From the NCBI GenBank assembly GCA_021613335.1, contig JAJTWR010000257.1, positions 947,501 through 1,011,500 on the forward strand: DNA of 64,000 nucleotides, given 5' to 3'. This DNA comes from Whitmania pigra. Lineage: Eukaryota; Annelida; Clitellata; Hirudinida; Haemopidae. Shown here in pieces: positions 51,560 to 64,000 of the stretch (position 1 is the first letter of the stretch; each line of letters opens with the position of its first letter). Both the position numbers and the translations under genes were made by a program. The notes under the pieces are model-generated. The model worked only from the letters and a program-made list of their open reading frames with translations, made no database searches and was not told the DNA's origin.

Positions 51560-53564
51560 TTATGCCTCGGCAGCAACAGGCTCGAGTGCTCCCACGGATG
51601 CTAAAGATGATGCCTCGGTTTGAGAAATTGCTATCCTGGGTAGGAAAGGATGCAAACTCATGTAGGAATGACAAGGAGAGAAGATTTGATGGATGAGTTA
51701 ATAAATGAGTGGATAGATGATAAAACTTGATGGGTTAAACGTGATGGCTATAATTTACATCCTCATAAAGTTGATGTGTTTAAGAATTTTAAGATTAAGT
51801 TATTAAGTTAATAGTTATTTTAATATCGTAAAGTAATAATATTAGTTTGGTAATTATTACGTACTTTTTGCGCTTGTAATAAAGCACTAGCAACGGAATA
51901 AGGGCAGCCAGCAAACAAACAGCAATCGACGCGAATAGAGGGAAACCTAAAAATTAATAATTTAATTAATTGCGAATTAATTCACAAACAATATATTTTT
52001 GTTTGCTCTTACTGAATCTGAAGTCATGTTATTTTGAATTATGTAAACTATTTACCATATAAACTATTTACAAACATTCTTCGCAAAATTTGAACCTCGA
52101 TAATTAAAATTTTTGTAGTTCATATATTAATTTTTGAAAATGTTCTTAAAATAGTTACCCAATCACACAATATTATAAAATTTAATCGAGATTGTTAGTA
52201 AATTTACATAATGCTTAAATAGGTTATCAAGAACAACTTACCCCATTCAGCTGCATTTTTCTCTACAAAATAAGCATTGGTATTAGGTAAATAATTAATA
52301 AGAAATGGCATATGTAATTAATAAAGTATTACATAAATAATAAATAAGGTATTGCATGTGTAATTAATAAGGTTACTTAATAAGTTATTGCTTATTTAAT
52401 AAGCAACTAAATAGTCTAAATTAGACTCAGTTACTGAAAAATTAACTGCATATCACAGTGTATTGAATTTATTATTATATTAGTTAAAACATAAAAAATA
52501 TTTTTCTCAGCGAATTCCTTTAAGCACTCAACTCATTACAATTATCGAAATTTGTACTACTAGAAATCACTAATGCAATATCAATGTAAATTTAAGAAGC
52601 ACATTAAAATATTTTTATTACCATCGTAATCTTTAAAGCACCTATTAAGTGTCTTGCTAGTTCGGTTAATGACATAGTGGGTAACTTTTGGATTCTTATC
52701 GATCAGTGATTCATTATACGGGTATGGGTAAAGCATGCAATACAGTTCCTTGGCCTTCTTAGTGACATCTATAGACGAGCACTTTTGATCTTTTCGGCAG
52801 GTATCCTTGCAATCTTTCAAAGTTGTTGCATTGGTTACTACTCTGTAGATCGTTTCGTTCAAGAAGCTGTCAGTATATTCTTTCCAAAGGTATCTGCATG
52901 CTAACATTTATTTCAACGTCAGAAAATCGCTATTTAAACGCTATTAAATGTGATCTTAAGTCAGTCCAAATCATCTCTGTTATGCAAAGGACTATAATCA
53001 AATAAACAAACAAACAAACAATGATCTTAAGTCAATCTTTATTTTAAAATTTTGACCATAAGAAATGCCAAATAATGCCAACCTAACATGCAAACGGCAT
53101 GAAATACTGGATCGCTTTCATCTCTGTCGTGAATCAACATATCGCCTTCGATGCTGATATTTCCAAAGTTATCGACTTCTTTATAATTGACAAGAACACG
53201 ATCAAATGTTGTCTTGTAATAGTTAACCAACTCAAGTTAACCACTAACTGATATCCGCTTGTACCCAGAACCACTTTTCCTCCCGTCTTTCAGCATTGAG
53301 AATGATGTTGGAAAGGGAATGCTTCCGAATGTAATCAGTAAGAAATTCTTTCGAACTCTCACCTCCCAGTTCGACGGGCCAACTTCTACTTTTAAGGCTA
53401 AAGCAAACAGACCTAGCTTCTAATAAATTAGCCACCGGTTTGGGGGTAAACAGACAAAACGGTATGTTGGAACCACACCAAGGGTTAAATATTCCTTCCC
53501 AAGACAATTTATTCCCATTCGAGAAGCCCACTATGTAAAATATCAGAGCCAACAGACTTCTCAT
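51560..53564 (-). CDS. Lectin-PAN receptor gene L7 (289 aa), with signal peptide
   Basis: Six exons on (-): 53249-53564, 53083-53178, 52622-52900, 52242-52262, 51865-51946, 51560-51635. It is the only member with a normal leader, MRSLLALIFYIVGFSNG. Lectin-like part: NPWCGSNIPFCLF, LLEARSVC, SWPVELGG, EKWFWVQ and the closing FHAVCM. PAN-like part: ACRYLWKEY, CKDTC, CSSIDV, YCMLYPYPYN, SKTLNRCFKDYDG. The micro-exon is 21 nt. TM: SIAVCLLAALIPLLVLYY. Tail: KIAISQTEASSLASVGALEP and a few more residues. L6 and L7 share exon lengths and form the older branch. L7 supports type I topology, lectin and PAN domains outside the cell, for the family. Confidence 0.86.
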
Positions 53565-53767
53565 AATATACAATAGCAATATTCGTTTAAATTGTCATTT
53601 CGATTCTGATTTCCGATGTATGAACAATTTTGACCACATCAAAATATTGTTCGGACTGACTGGTCGAACGCTTCTAATACCAAATTCCCAATACCAACAT
53701 AACGTTGGAATATTAGCTAGTTTAAAATAAGTTTGTTTTGTTGATATTGTTATTTGTTTATTATAAA

Positions 53768-53775
53768 TGACGTCA
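53768..53775 (-). promoter_or_regulatory. CRE TGACGTCA of L7
   Basis: 204 bp before the start. The core motif is kept although the flanks have diverged. Confidence 0.65.
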
Positions 53776-53779
53776 TATC

Positions 53780-55130
53780 ATCTCGATGCCAGCTTTTTGA
53801 TGCACAGGAATAAGTTACGAAGCATTTAGGATGCTAGCGGGAGATTAAGCTAAATGTCATCATTATCATAAAATGGAATTCATTAGAATTAGGTTTAATT
53901 AGATTTACATTGCCAACCACAGTGGGCCGCATACAGATAATACATCCGATGTAGCCGCTGCAGTCATCATGTGACCGAATTATTATCCCTTTTCAGTTAT
54001 TACAATATAGTTTATCTATTTATATATATTCGCTAAGGTACATCGTATGTCGTGTATACTTCAAATTTTATTTTGTATTAAATTAGGATCTTTGGAAATG
54101 ACATTTAGCTACATAATTCAGTGGCTCATCTATGCCACACTATTGGCAATGAAACAAAAGATGTTTTCGTAGTATAATTTGATGTAATTTCAAATTAGTA
54201 ATTACTAAATTTTGTAATTTACTACATTCGACATACGCAATTTGCAATTGGTGTTTAAATTACTTTTCTTGGAATAATTTGTAATTGGTAACTAAATTAC
54301 ATTTCTTGGAGCAATTTGGAATCGGTAATAAGATTACATGTAATTTGCCCATTTCTTATTTTATTTTTTTCATAATATTCAATAACTAAGTTCAGCTCAA
54401 CCACACATCTATACAAATACCTATTTTTATGTTTACATTTAAAAACGGATTTACAAACATTACAATCCAAAATTAGCTTTCAGTTCCATCTATCAAGTGT
54501 CATCATGTGACAGATGAAAACTGAGCTCTGCAGTCTTTTATCATCATTATCATGTGTTATCAGCTTTAATGAGATAAATAATTGTTTGATAGCTTAATGA
54601 TAACGTTTATTATCGCTTATACATCTTCCATTAAACAGTGCTTGATGTATCAGAATATAAATCTTCCAGGATATTCGCAAAACTTGAGCCAATGTGACTA
54701 ATCAACTAACCTCTATTAACAGGCCAGATTGTAGAAATGAATTATGCCAGACAAATCCATTAGCTTGCATTCACAACAGATCGCGAAAATCTAATAGCGC
54801 GGTCGGTCCATATCGAGTTTTTTAAATCTTTTTTGCAATAAAATGGACATTAAAGTGTCAGCTAGTCGTTTATCTTCATTTAATCTAATCATTTAATCAC
54901 TGCTCAGCACGACAGAGGAATGATGATGATGATGATTATGATGATAATAATAACAATAACAATGATAATCAGAGGAATATTATTACAGACAATTAATTAC
55001 CATGGTGAACTCAATTAGAACCAAATAGACTCATTTAAAGCATAACAGTCATGATGCAAAACAAGCACATCCCTGTTCTTGCTTCAAAAAGAAGAAAAAG
55101 AAAGAATTTCTTTTCATTCCAAAATAGATC
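53780..55130. other. Intergenic DNA between L7 and mevalonate kinase
   Basis: AT-rich with no supported exon. Runs such as TAATTTGNAATTGGTAA recur around 54170-54350 as loose tandem words, and a short (GAT)n lies at about 54920-54945. Confidence 0.55.
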
Positions 55131-55138
55131 TAAAATTT

Positions 55139-58100
55139 CTAAAAGTAGTTCTTGCTGATCGTCAGTCCCCTGGTCCCGAGGGATGTCACGTGGCAGGAGA
55201 AACCGAGGCTTTGGCAGACCTCCATCATCCTCGTCAGTGACTCTCTGCTGATGTCTGCAAAGAACAATTAAAATTAATATTTAACTAAAAATTCAATTGT
55301 CACACATCCACGAATTCATGTCTGATTCATTCACCTGGGGGCATAAGGCCCACGACCGACCCTCCTCCGCCTGCCCCTGTCAATTTGCTGTGGATAGAAA
55401 ACTTTCCCAACAGCCCGATGGCCTCATCGATTCTCGAATGACCCACCCCCAAGGAGTTCAGAAGCATCTGATTCATGTCTATGAGATCCTGAAAAACCAG
55501 TAGAAAAATAGCAGGTGCAAATTTATAAAAAATAAAGTCAATAAAATTAAACTGAATCCAAAGAAACCAGAGATAAAGTGCATGCAATTTTCGTCGCTCG
55601 GACTTTCCAGGTTTGACTACGAAAGCATTGCAATGATTTTCATGTTAAAACAATGCCCTGAATAGTATTAACTAGATTATAAGAAATGATTTCAAGTTAT
55701 TTGCCAATCGTTCACATTTCGAGCCGGATACCGATCCAACTGACATTGAGCGTGGCCCTCGATCCTCCATCCACCGAGGTACGACCAGACAATTCCTTCA
55801 AGACTTCTTCCCCCTTCTCTGTTATGTGATGGATTGCATCGAAGACGTTGTTGACAACGGACGAATACTTCAAATGAGAAAGCCAATGGAAATTGTTATT
55901 ACAATTAATTCCACGTGATCGATGGTAGCATCATTAATGCCAAAAAGAAATGCAATGACAGTCACTACGACATTACTACACTAGCAACAATCTCTAAAAC
56001 AATGCTGCCAAACCAATTGGTTAAAAACCAATGTTACTTTTGTGATTTAGTTTTTAAGAGGCTACTCGTCCATTTTACATCCATCATCCATTTAAATCAA
56101 TTAATCAACTAATCCAGTCAAGCATCATCCTCCACCATGTCAGGCTTGATGACAACAACCACATTATACATTCATCACCGTCATCGTCATCATCATCACC
56201 ACTACGGTTGTTTCCGATAATGAAAATGATAATTACTGCAAGTATTTTTATACAAAATACAAGCAGGTATGACAAACAGACAACCAATCATCACCACCAT
56301 CATCACCACCACCATCACCATCATCATCACCATCACCATCAACATCATCATCATCACCAACAACGACGACAGCATCTTGTAACCAATGTGTTCGGACGAG
56401 ACAGCCAACTGACCTTATCCAGCTTCAGTCGAACTTTCTCGACGAGGTTCCGGGTGCTCCTGGTGACGTTGGTGTCCACAACGACGACATCCACCTCAGG
56501 TAGGCTGGAGATGGAAATGTAAAAAATGACGTAACAAATGTTATTTTAACGATTTTAACTTCCAATCATTTCATTAATTTCACAACACAAGTCGTCGAGA
56601 TGTTAGTGGACGATAGCCTTAAATTGATGTAATGCATCGTATCAGAAGTAAAACCGTGGGAATTACAGTTTAATAATATTGCTTATCTAAATAAATTGTT
56701 AATTCTTTATAAACTCATCTTTTCAAACAAGAATCAATATGGAATTAATTTTAACAAATAAAGAGAGATTATTTGAAATATGGAGAAATATCATCTTAAT
56801 CGAATGAGATTAATGCAATATTGACTTTAAGCAGGCTCATAAAAATATCTCTAAGGTCAGCAGAGTAGTTATGATAACTATTACAAATAAAGGCTGTGAC
56901 TCACTCGCTGCACATTTCGAACGAACCGCACCTGGAATAGACCATCGCATTTCCTTGAAAACATTGGCAAAATTAATTTACGATTCATCATTTCAAATTG
57001 AAATAATAAAAAAAATATAAAACCTTTTTAAACAAACATTCAGAAATTTATTACAACCACATTAGGGCATCATGTTTCAGAACAAGCCATTCACAAGCCA
57101 CAAGTGATGTATAACCTTAACTTCACAATACAAAATATGACAATAATAACAGAAATTATTATTATTATTATTTCATGACATTAAAAATATAATAAGTCGA
57201 TTGATTCTTATGACAATCCACCATTTATTATTAATATTTATTTATTAATAGTTACCATAAACAGATATCATGTTGTCCAACCCTGACGGACGCCCGTGAA
57301 AAATATGTTCTGCCAGAAATGCGTGCGAGTTGATCAGTTGAAGATCTTCCTCAGACAGAGAGCAAGGACCTGGAAAAGCAGGTGATGGAATACAAGATGG
57401 AGTCCGTAATGGAGATGAACTTGCCAGGAAGATATTGATGATTAAAGAGAGTGCAGCGAGATGATGATGGTGATGATTGCAATTATGTTGACAGTGATAG
57501 TGATAGTTCTATCATCACATCATCATCTTCTTAACCATCTCATTCAGTGTAGATAAAGTTAAAGAATGATGTTAAGAGCCACAATGATATTTATAAACCT
57601 GAAAATAAATCATCGAATGTGACAATCATCATAACAGCAACCAATGCAACCACATCTTGACACATCCAACCACCTTCAATCACATCTAACCATCTCCATG
57701 GGCAAAGCATGTGACATCCCCGCTGTTTGCCAGCAGCGTCCCCGACAGGCAGGCCAGGAAAGCCGCGGAACTTCCGAGCCCCGATCCGACAGGAATGGAG
57801 GACTTGACCTCGATCCTCATGCCCTGAATGTGCCTGCATCCGATGTTTAAGCAGAAGATTTAGTCTCAATAGGTGAAAGATTGGACAGCATTTTGAAGAA
57901 AGAAGAGTCTAAAGAGTGTAATTTATTGAAAAATAAACATTAGATATTTGGAAATATTAAGGATTTAAGTGGAGAAACATATTGGTAATTCAACATTCAT
58001 TGTATAAATGTATAATATGTTTTTAGCCATTGTTTGATAATTAATTATTAATTGTCATTTTCCTGGGTTTAATTTCTACTAAAACATAGAAAATCATTTC

Positions 58101-58799
58101 TTAACAGCTAAGTACACGATTATCGTCGTCGATGCTCACTTCTTGTGATATACAACGACAAGCAGGTACAGAAACGACAATTGGGCCTTCTCCGGTTGAG
58201 AGCAATCAGCCGATGTGATCTTCAAAAAGTCCTTTAAAGCTGCCAATAACTTTTCGTTCAACTTTGACAGTCTCGATTCGTCTTCATAAGCTGTGACAAT
58301 CAGAATGATATTTGTTACTATTAATACATGCTCGACATCATCTTCAGGCAGATCATTTCATTGGACATATTTCTAATTTGTGAGATTTTAAAATTGATTT
58401 CAATGGTTATGCTATACATGCAAGACATTTATTCCAATGTGAAACACCTTATTGATGCAATGCAAAGCCTTGGTGCACCTTTACAAAACTGGAGTAACAT
58501 GTTTATTTCTTCTAAGTCCCATTGCCTCGAGCTGTTGAGATCCAAAAGATCCAATTGAACCTTATTGTGGTTGAACAATTTCACTGTCATCCTCTTCTCC
58601 ACACTTGCTGCCAGTGCCTTCTGTACATAAAATTTCAATAAAACTAGTCTGTATATAAATACTACAAATTTTGGAGTGAAAATCTCAACAACAAAAAATA
58701 TCGCTTTACTCTTCCGTAGACCACAGAATGTTCGCCGAACAGGATAACTTTGCCCGGCGCAGTAACCAAAAGTCGTGGATTTTTCATATTTTCTGACAT
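55139..58799 (-). CDS. MVK: Mevalonate kinase (390 aa, complete)
   Basis: Ten exons on (-): 58710-58799, 58479-58620, 58140-58290, 57691-57833, 57256-57369, 56905-56953, 56414-56504, 55745-55867, 55335-55488, 55139-55254; every phase agrees. It phosphorylates mevalonate with ATP in the isoprenoid/sterol pathway, in cytosol or peroxisome. GHMP-kinase motifs are in order: APGKVILFGEHSVVYG near the N-terminus, PVGSGLGSSAAF (ATP loop) in exon 4, HGRPSGLDN with the catalytic Asp in exon 5, and KLTGAGGGG in exon 9. The length is close to animal MVK (about 396). The exon 2 donor could also be 5-6 bp away. It diverges from DNAI2 with 390 bp between start codons. Confidence 0.96.
56180..56365. repeat. 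(CAT/CAC)n tracts in an MVK intron
   Basis: Imperfect ATC and CAC repeats at about 56175-56205 and 56288-56362. The His- and Met-rich frames here are artefacts. Confidence 0.9.
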
Positions 58800-59189
58800 A
58801 ACCTAACAATGAGAAATTCCGTCGTGATCGTCTGCTTTTTGAAGCAGAACCACAAACTATAAAGTTTAATTGAAAATTAATTTGACGCCTCCCTCAAACC
58901 ATGCTTCGGCATGCTTCGGTCGTTTTATTGGATGGAGTTGGTCGACAGATGTTTACGAGATGTTTCATCACCTGCAATTTTTATGAGATAAAAATAATTA
59001 ATTTATATTAAATTAATTTTTTACTAAATTATATAAATGTATAATTTTTTATTTATGGTAAAATATTTTTACTTGAACTATCAAACATTGTACAAAAACA
59101 AACGATCGACGTTTCGAGGTATGGTGGTCGTCTGTTGAGATTCAAAATATTCTTCCATCGTGTTTGGGTTTTTTGTGGTTATTTTTGAG
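58800..59189. promoter_or_regulatory. Shared MVK/DNAI2 bidirectional promoter region
   Basis: 390 bp between two divergent start codons. It is AT-rich in the middle, with TGCTTCGGCATGCTTCGG near 58902-58920 and CGATCGACG near 59103. No TATA box is clear on either side. Confidence 0.55.
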
Positions 59190-62100
59190 ATGGAGGTGCC
59201 ATTAGACAAGGACAAGTCGAAAAAAATTATTAAAGTCGAGGTAAGGCTTTGCGAAAGCTCTTATTCCACACCTCAAACTTATTTGTTTCTACAATTTTCT
59301 TTAATTCCAACAGAACACCATTTACGCATATTCCAAGTTTCGTTCGACTTACGGTAGATGGTGCACATTTCACGACCACGACACAGAGGTAAATATAGAC
59401 ATCCAGCCGGATGAAAATGTCAGCAAAATGTACGAGAAGATGGGTCAAATTGAACGAGGGACTCAGGCTTGTTCTCAAATGTCATTCAAAGAAGTTGGTA
59501 TTGGCATCAATTTTTTTCATTATTAACTTTGAATAACTAACATTCCAAAACGTAATATATAACTTGATTCTAAGTTCTTGAATTGTTATATTTATCATTT
59601 GATGGAATTATATTTATAATAGCCTCAAACATTAGTTTTTAAATCACAAAAATTGAGTCCCTAACATCATTTCTTGTCAGGTTTTAATTATTCTAGTCAA
59701 TATCATTACTTTTCACTTGAAGCTCAAAGCATTGCAACAACAACTTTTTTTTTAACAATTTGATTATGAAAATACCCTCCATACGCCAACCAAATAGATC
59801 GCCATTTTAACTCTTAATCAATCATTAACTCTTAATCAATCATTAACTCCTAATCAATCATTAACTCTTAATCAATCATTAACTCTTAATCAATCATTAA
59901 CTTTTAATCAATCATTAACTCTTAATCAATCAATCATCTCTACCAGATCAATACATCTCACATCAAAAACACTACCACTGGCATCAACCACGTCGAAGGA
60001 GGATGGCCCAAGGACATCAGTTACTTGGATCAGGAGCAGACGATTAGGTATCGCAAGAAGGCAGAAAGAGAGGAATCGTACATACCCACCATGCAAAATC
60101 TTTGCAAGGTGATGATAGCTCTAAACTCTAAATCATAATGTAATTATTTTAAAGTGCTTTTATTTATTTATTTATTTAATTTATTTATGATGTTTTGTTT
60201 TATTTTAATTATTTGCATTTTGTTTGATCATTTTATTTATTTGAATTTTATTTGTACTAATTTATGATTGTTTAAGTTTCTTGTCCTTGCAGAACATTAG
60301 CAGCCAAATCAAATGTTCACTTTTTTCTCATCTCTTGGTCACCTCAAAACAAAGCCTCAAACATTGCATTTGTATTGTATGTTATGTTTCTAAACATATT
60401 ATCATAATATATAATATAAACATGTTATAAACATAACATGCATAAACATAACTGGTTATTAGAAGTATTAAATGTCTTAGCAATTAGATGCTAGATTACA
60501 ACTAATGCAATCGTTAAAAAATCATTAACATCAATAAAGCTGATGATAAAACTATGGTTGTCATTTCAGCATTTCCCAAAGGGGACAAGACCCTTGTATA
60601 CCTTGAGGAGATGAACTTTTTTTTTGGGTGTGGTCTAAATCTAAAGTCGGGGGGGGTCGGGGAGAGGGGGGGGAGGGTCGTTGCCTCCCTCTGCCCCCCC
60701 CCTCTTAAATTACATCCATGGATAAAACAGTTTACCTTCTTTTGATTCAATGCCCAACAACAGCTGATGGAAGAGTGCATAGAGCAAAACAACTCCATAG
60801 ACATTTACGTCAGGTACTTTGCAAAGGAACCGGTCCTCGAATACCATCCCGAGGTTTCTGCCACGGTGGCCATCAGCATGAGGTCAGTGGGTGCACTCTG
60901 CAATTAACTGGTTTATTTGGTGCAAACTGGTTTATTAATGACATGTGATGTAATGTTTTTCATTTCCATCGACAGATGGATGATTGTGCTTGAAATTAGG
61001 GCGTGCAAGATGAATGAATGAATTAATTAATTAATGATTGAATTGATGCATTCATTAAAAGGAGGAGAACTATAAATAAATATATTTATTTATTAAAGTT
61101 ACATGGAGGAATGTAATGATAAAGATGGGACAGATTGTCAGTCAATTAATATTTTAGTCATGCAAATAATCATTGCAATACTAACTGGATAATGATGACC
61201 ACGATGATAATGTTGATGATGAAGATGATAATGTTGTTGAAGACGACGACGATGATGATGACGATGATGATAACGATGATGATAATGATGATGACGATAC
61301 CCCGCATTTCGAGAGATCCGAGCGGGCAGAACAGGGCCGTTTCGTGCGTGAGTTGGCACCCGATGGACAGCACGGATAGGATCCTCGTCTCCCATTGTGA
61401 CCTTGACTTCATGGAGGCCATGAAACCCTGTAACGACGGCTACATCTGGTGGATAGGTTAACCACATGATGTCTTCCTCATCCTTGTGTTATGGAGAATT
61501 CATTTATTCCTTAGAATCGCCTTAGTTAATCGCACAGACTTAAATCGAATAAATAAATAAATTAATCTTCTGAGAATTCCGTTCAAATCATCTTAGTTAT
61601 GCAAATCATCTCGGTTCACCGAATAAATAAATCTTCTTAGAATTCATTTACGACCATAACGTCAATAACCCCCTTTTCTCTCGATCCAGAAAACCCATTC
61701 CAGCCGGAACACGTTCTCTCTGCCACGAGTCCCATGCTGACTGTGGAGTGTAACTACAAGGACATCAACCTGATAGCAGGGGGCCAGCACAATGGTCAGG
61801 TGGTGTTCTTCGACATCAGAAAGTCCGTCAAGCCCATCGGACTCACCGATAAGCCCGTGTCCCACTTGGAGCCCGTCCATTCTCTCATATGGATTCAGTC
61901 CAAGACGGGGTTCGAGTGCTTTACCACTTCGACAGATGGACAGGTCGGTGTTGTCTTATTAGTCTTGGTTTGGTTTATTTGTTTGTTTGTTTTTTAGAAT
62001 TATAATTAAACATATAATTAAACTAATAATTATTTCATGTCGTAATTAATTATTGTTGAAGATGTAATGTTTATTTCATGTTATAATTATACATCATTAA

Positions 62101-62606
62101 AAATATTATAATTATTCTAGTCAATATTGAATCTTTAACGTAATCTTTTAATCTTTAATAATTTAAAAAAAAACAAAAACAAAAACTGTTTAAATTGTTA
62201 CTACCATCATCACCACCACCATCATCACCACCACCATCACCACCATCATCACTACCATCATCACCACCACCATCACTACCATCATCACATAGTCTCCCCT
62301 TTGACCCTTGAAGGTTCTTTGGTGGGACATGAGGAACCTCAGCGAGAGCATGGACTCGATGGTCATCGACCACACCAAGAACAACAACATGGAGACTTCG
62401 GAAGGCGGTGTTGTACTCGAGTATTGCAACACAGTTGTAAGCGGTCGTCTCATTAAGACATTAAATCTTATTATAATACTTCAATTTGTGGCATTTATAA
62501 CAACAACAACAATACCAATAATAATAATAACAAGAACAACAACAACAACAACAACAACAATAATAATAATAATATAATAATAATAATGATAATAATGATA
62601 ATGATA

Positions 62607-62647
<41 letters not shown>

Positions 62648-62649
62648 TA

Positions 62650-62689
<40 letters not shown>

Positions 62690-63603
62690 GTGCATTTGTA
62701 TAGCGCCATAAGCATCAGGGGCGCTCGATCCTTGGTTGCTGTGGAAATAGGTGGGTCTTGAGGCTGGCTTTGAATTGGTTGCGTTTACGTTGACATAGCA
62801 TGTCTCCATTAACATCGTCCAATGTTATACAAATTAAAGTTTATTTTTACGATTGTACTACACATTAGAGTTATTACTAATTATTTATTAGAAGTAATTT
62901 TATTAGTATTATTCATTCATATTAACTGAATTATAAATACCAAATACAAATTGAAGTATAGCATGTCTCTAATATCATCTTTATCATCGTCTCCACAACA
63001 ATTAGACTTGATATTAATCTGTGTTTTATCATTTTGCATTCGTCCGTTACTTCTGAGGTCCTGCAAATAATCTCTCGTGGCATAAGTATGACCTTGGAAA
63101 CATAATCTTTAAAACCCTTTAAAGCCCACCAAGTTCATGGTTGGTACCGAGAGAGGCAACGTCTACTCCTGCACGAGGAAAGCCAAGACTCCGGCAGACA
63201 AGTTGGGTCAAGTGTACTCGGAGCACATCGGTCCTGTGTACCTACTCCAGAGGAATCCATACCTGTACAAGCTTTTCCTTACAGTCGGAGATTACCATGC
63301 CAATGTTGGTGGTGATGTTGATGATGATGGTGATGATCATGACGTTGATGATTATGTTGGTGGTGTTGACAAAGGCAGTGCTTTGGATAGTCTGGCCTTA
63401 CCAAGTATTTTTTCCAAAGAGCACTCTGGTTTTGTCGCACGCAGGGGAATGACATTCAAATCATCATTGATGTTTTGTCTTTTTGTCTGCTTTAGTTATA
63501 TTCTAATGGCATTGTTAATGATTATTTTAAATATTCTTTTCAATCTGTAATCTAGATTTGGGCAGAAGATTTTGCGCATGCTCCCATCTGGAAGACCCCG
63601 TTC
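59190..63603 (+). CDS. DNAI2: Axonemal dynein intermediate chain 2-like, 5' part (partial)
   Basis: Nine + strand exons: 59190-59240, 59314-59493, 59947-60108, 60764-60882, 61314-61456, 61690-61943, 62314-62436, 63125-63304, 63556-63603, all phase-compatible and running off the window. The product is the WD40 intermediate chain (IC2/IC69 class) that docks outer dynein arms in cilia and sperm flagella. Recognisable blocks: [130 protein letters not shown]. The remaining WD repeats and acidic C-terminus lie beyond 64000. Exon 1 adds [17 protein letters not shown] before the family's usual start. Some acceptors (61313, 63124) are pyrimidine-poor. Confidence 0.94.
59805..59940. repeat. 18-bp tandem repeat in DNAI2 intron 2
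   Basis: About seven copies of ATTAACTCTTAATCAATC, ending at the acceptor of exon 3. Confidence 0.9.
61190..61300. repeat. (GAT/GAC)n microsatellite in DNAI2 intron
   Basis: Imperfect GAT repeat abutting exon 5. A (CAC/CAT)n tract at about 62202-62290 similarly abuts exon 7. Confidence 0.9.
62500..62800. repeat. (ACA)n(TAA)n tract with dispersed-element flank
   Basis: About 190 bp of ACA/TAA repeats followed by GTATAGCGCCATAAGCATC, GGGGCGCT and AAATAGGTGGGTCTTGAGGC. The flank resembles dispersed TAA-associated elements of marine invertebrates and the 31.2 kb flank, but it is not firmly classified. Confidence 0.6.
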
Positions 63604-63606
63604 GTG

Positions 63607-63868
63607 AAATTTGAAAATTGATTTGTGAATTAATATCGTGAATTAATATTGTGAATTAATATTGTGAATTAATATCGTGAATTAATATCGTGAATTAATA
63701 TCGTGAATTAATATTGTGAATTAATATCGTGAATTAATATGTGAATTAATATCGTGAATTAATATCGTGAATTAATATTGTGAATTAATATCGTCAATTA
63801 ATATCATGAATTAATATCGTGAATTAATATCGTGAATTAATATCGTGAATTAATATCGTGATGGATTA
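63607..63868. repeat. 13-bp minisatellite after DNAI2 exon 9
   Basis: About 20 copies of GTGAATTAATATC with C/T variants, beginning right at the donor of the last visible exon. Confidence 0.92.
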
Positions 63869-64000
63869 ATATTCGAACAAGCGTAGACAGTGTTGACAAT
63901 CACTGAATGAACTGACCATTTCACTAGAATGAATGATGCACGATCGAGCGAACAAATGATGGTTGATTTGCATGCACACTTATTTATTTACTTATTTATC
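63869..64000. other. Right edge, DNAI2 intron
   Basis: No exon visible. Unremarkable intronic sequence. Confidence 0.5.

Noticed and set aside
55327..55587. Hydrophobic N-terminal extension to the MVK DLIDMNQ exon
   Set aside because: It is intron read-through; a strong acceptor (GGTTTTCAG) begins the exon at 55488 in the phase required by the preceding exon.
56208..56522. His-rich + frame in the MVK region
   Set aside because: It overlaps an MVK intron microsatellite and is antisense to a recognised MVK exon.

Overview
The window is nuclear DNA from an invertebrate animal. Genes are split by GT-AG introns of about 0.1-2 kb. The background is AT-rich and full of (TAA)n, (CAT)n, (CCAT)n and (GAGT)n microsatellites. 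Typical metazoan genes are present: a peptide GPCR, an LDLa-SRCR-trypsin protease, a BTB-BACK protein, mevalonate kinase and an axonemal dynein intermediate chain. The TRHR-like receptor and sperm-type basic proteins would fit a lophotrochozoan such as a mollusc or annelid, but the sequence does not fix the phylum. Exon models were assembled by hand from splice signals, codon phase and protein family resemblance; no search was run.

Layout. 1-3.5 kb: microsatellites and one (-) exon with the N-terminus and TM1-3 of a TRHR-like GPCR. 3.5-8.6 kb: AT-rich DNA, a 319-bp foldback element with a 10-bp target duplication, and a cluster of GATGACGTA motifs. 8.6-12.8 kb: four tiny genes for Cys/Lys/Arg-rich proteins (two -, two +), with a probable fifth at 20.9 kb; they look like sperm nuclear basic proteins. 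13.3-18.8 kb: a ten-exon (-) secreted protease, signal peptide-Ser-rich linker-LDLa-SRCR-trypsin. 21.9-26.1 kb: a five-exon (-) BTB-BACK protein. 26.4-27.3 kb: a three-exon (-) dual-specificity phosphatase.

28.3-53.6 kb: seven tandem (-) genes for small single-pass receptors. Each has the same six-exon plan: C-type-lectin-like exon pair, PAN/apple-like exon, 18- or 21-nt micro-exon, TM exon and short cytoplasmic tail exon. A decayed hAT transposon and pseudogene blocks lie between copies. 55.1-58.8 kb: complete mevalonate kinase (-), ten exons. 59.2 kb to the end: 5' part of a DNAI2-like outer-arm dynein intermediate chain (+), head-to-head with mevalonate kinase.

Regulatory theme. The two matched basic-protein genes have CRE (TGACGTAA/GA)-CCAAT-TATA promoters at nearly fixed spacing and a matching 3' UTR block. 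All seven lectin-like genes carry TGACGTCA (once TGACGTTA) 155-204 bp before the start codon. CRE-driven small genes are the hallmark of haploid male germ cells, and DNAI2 is a sperm-flagellum gene. The inferred hypothesis is that much of this window is male-germline expressed and that the lectin-PAN receptors form a fast-evolving sperm-surface family. Immune function is the main alternative.
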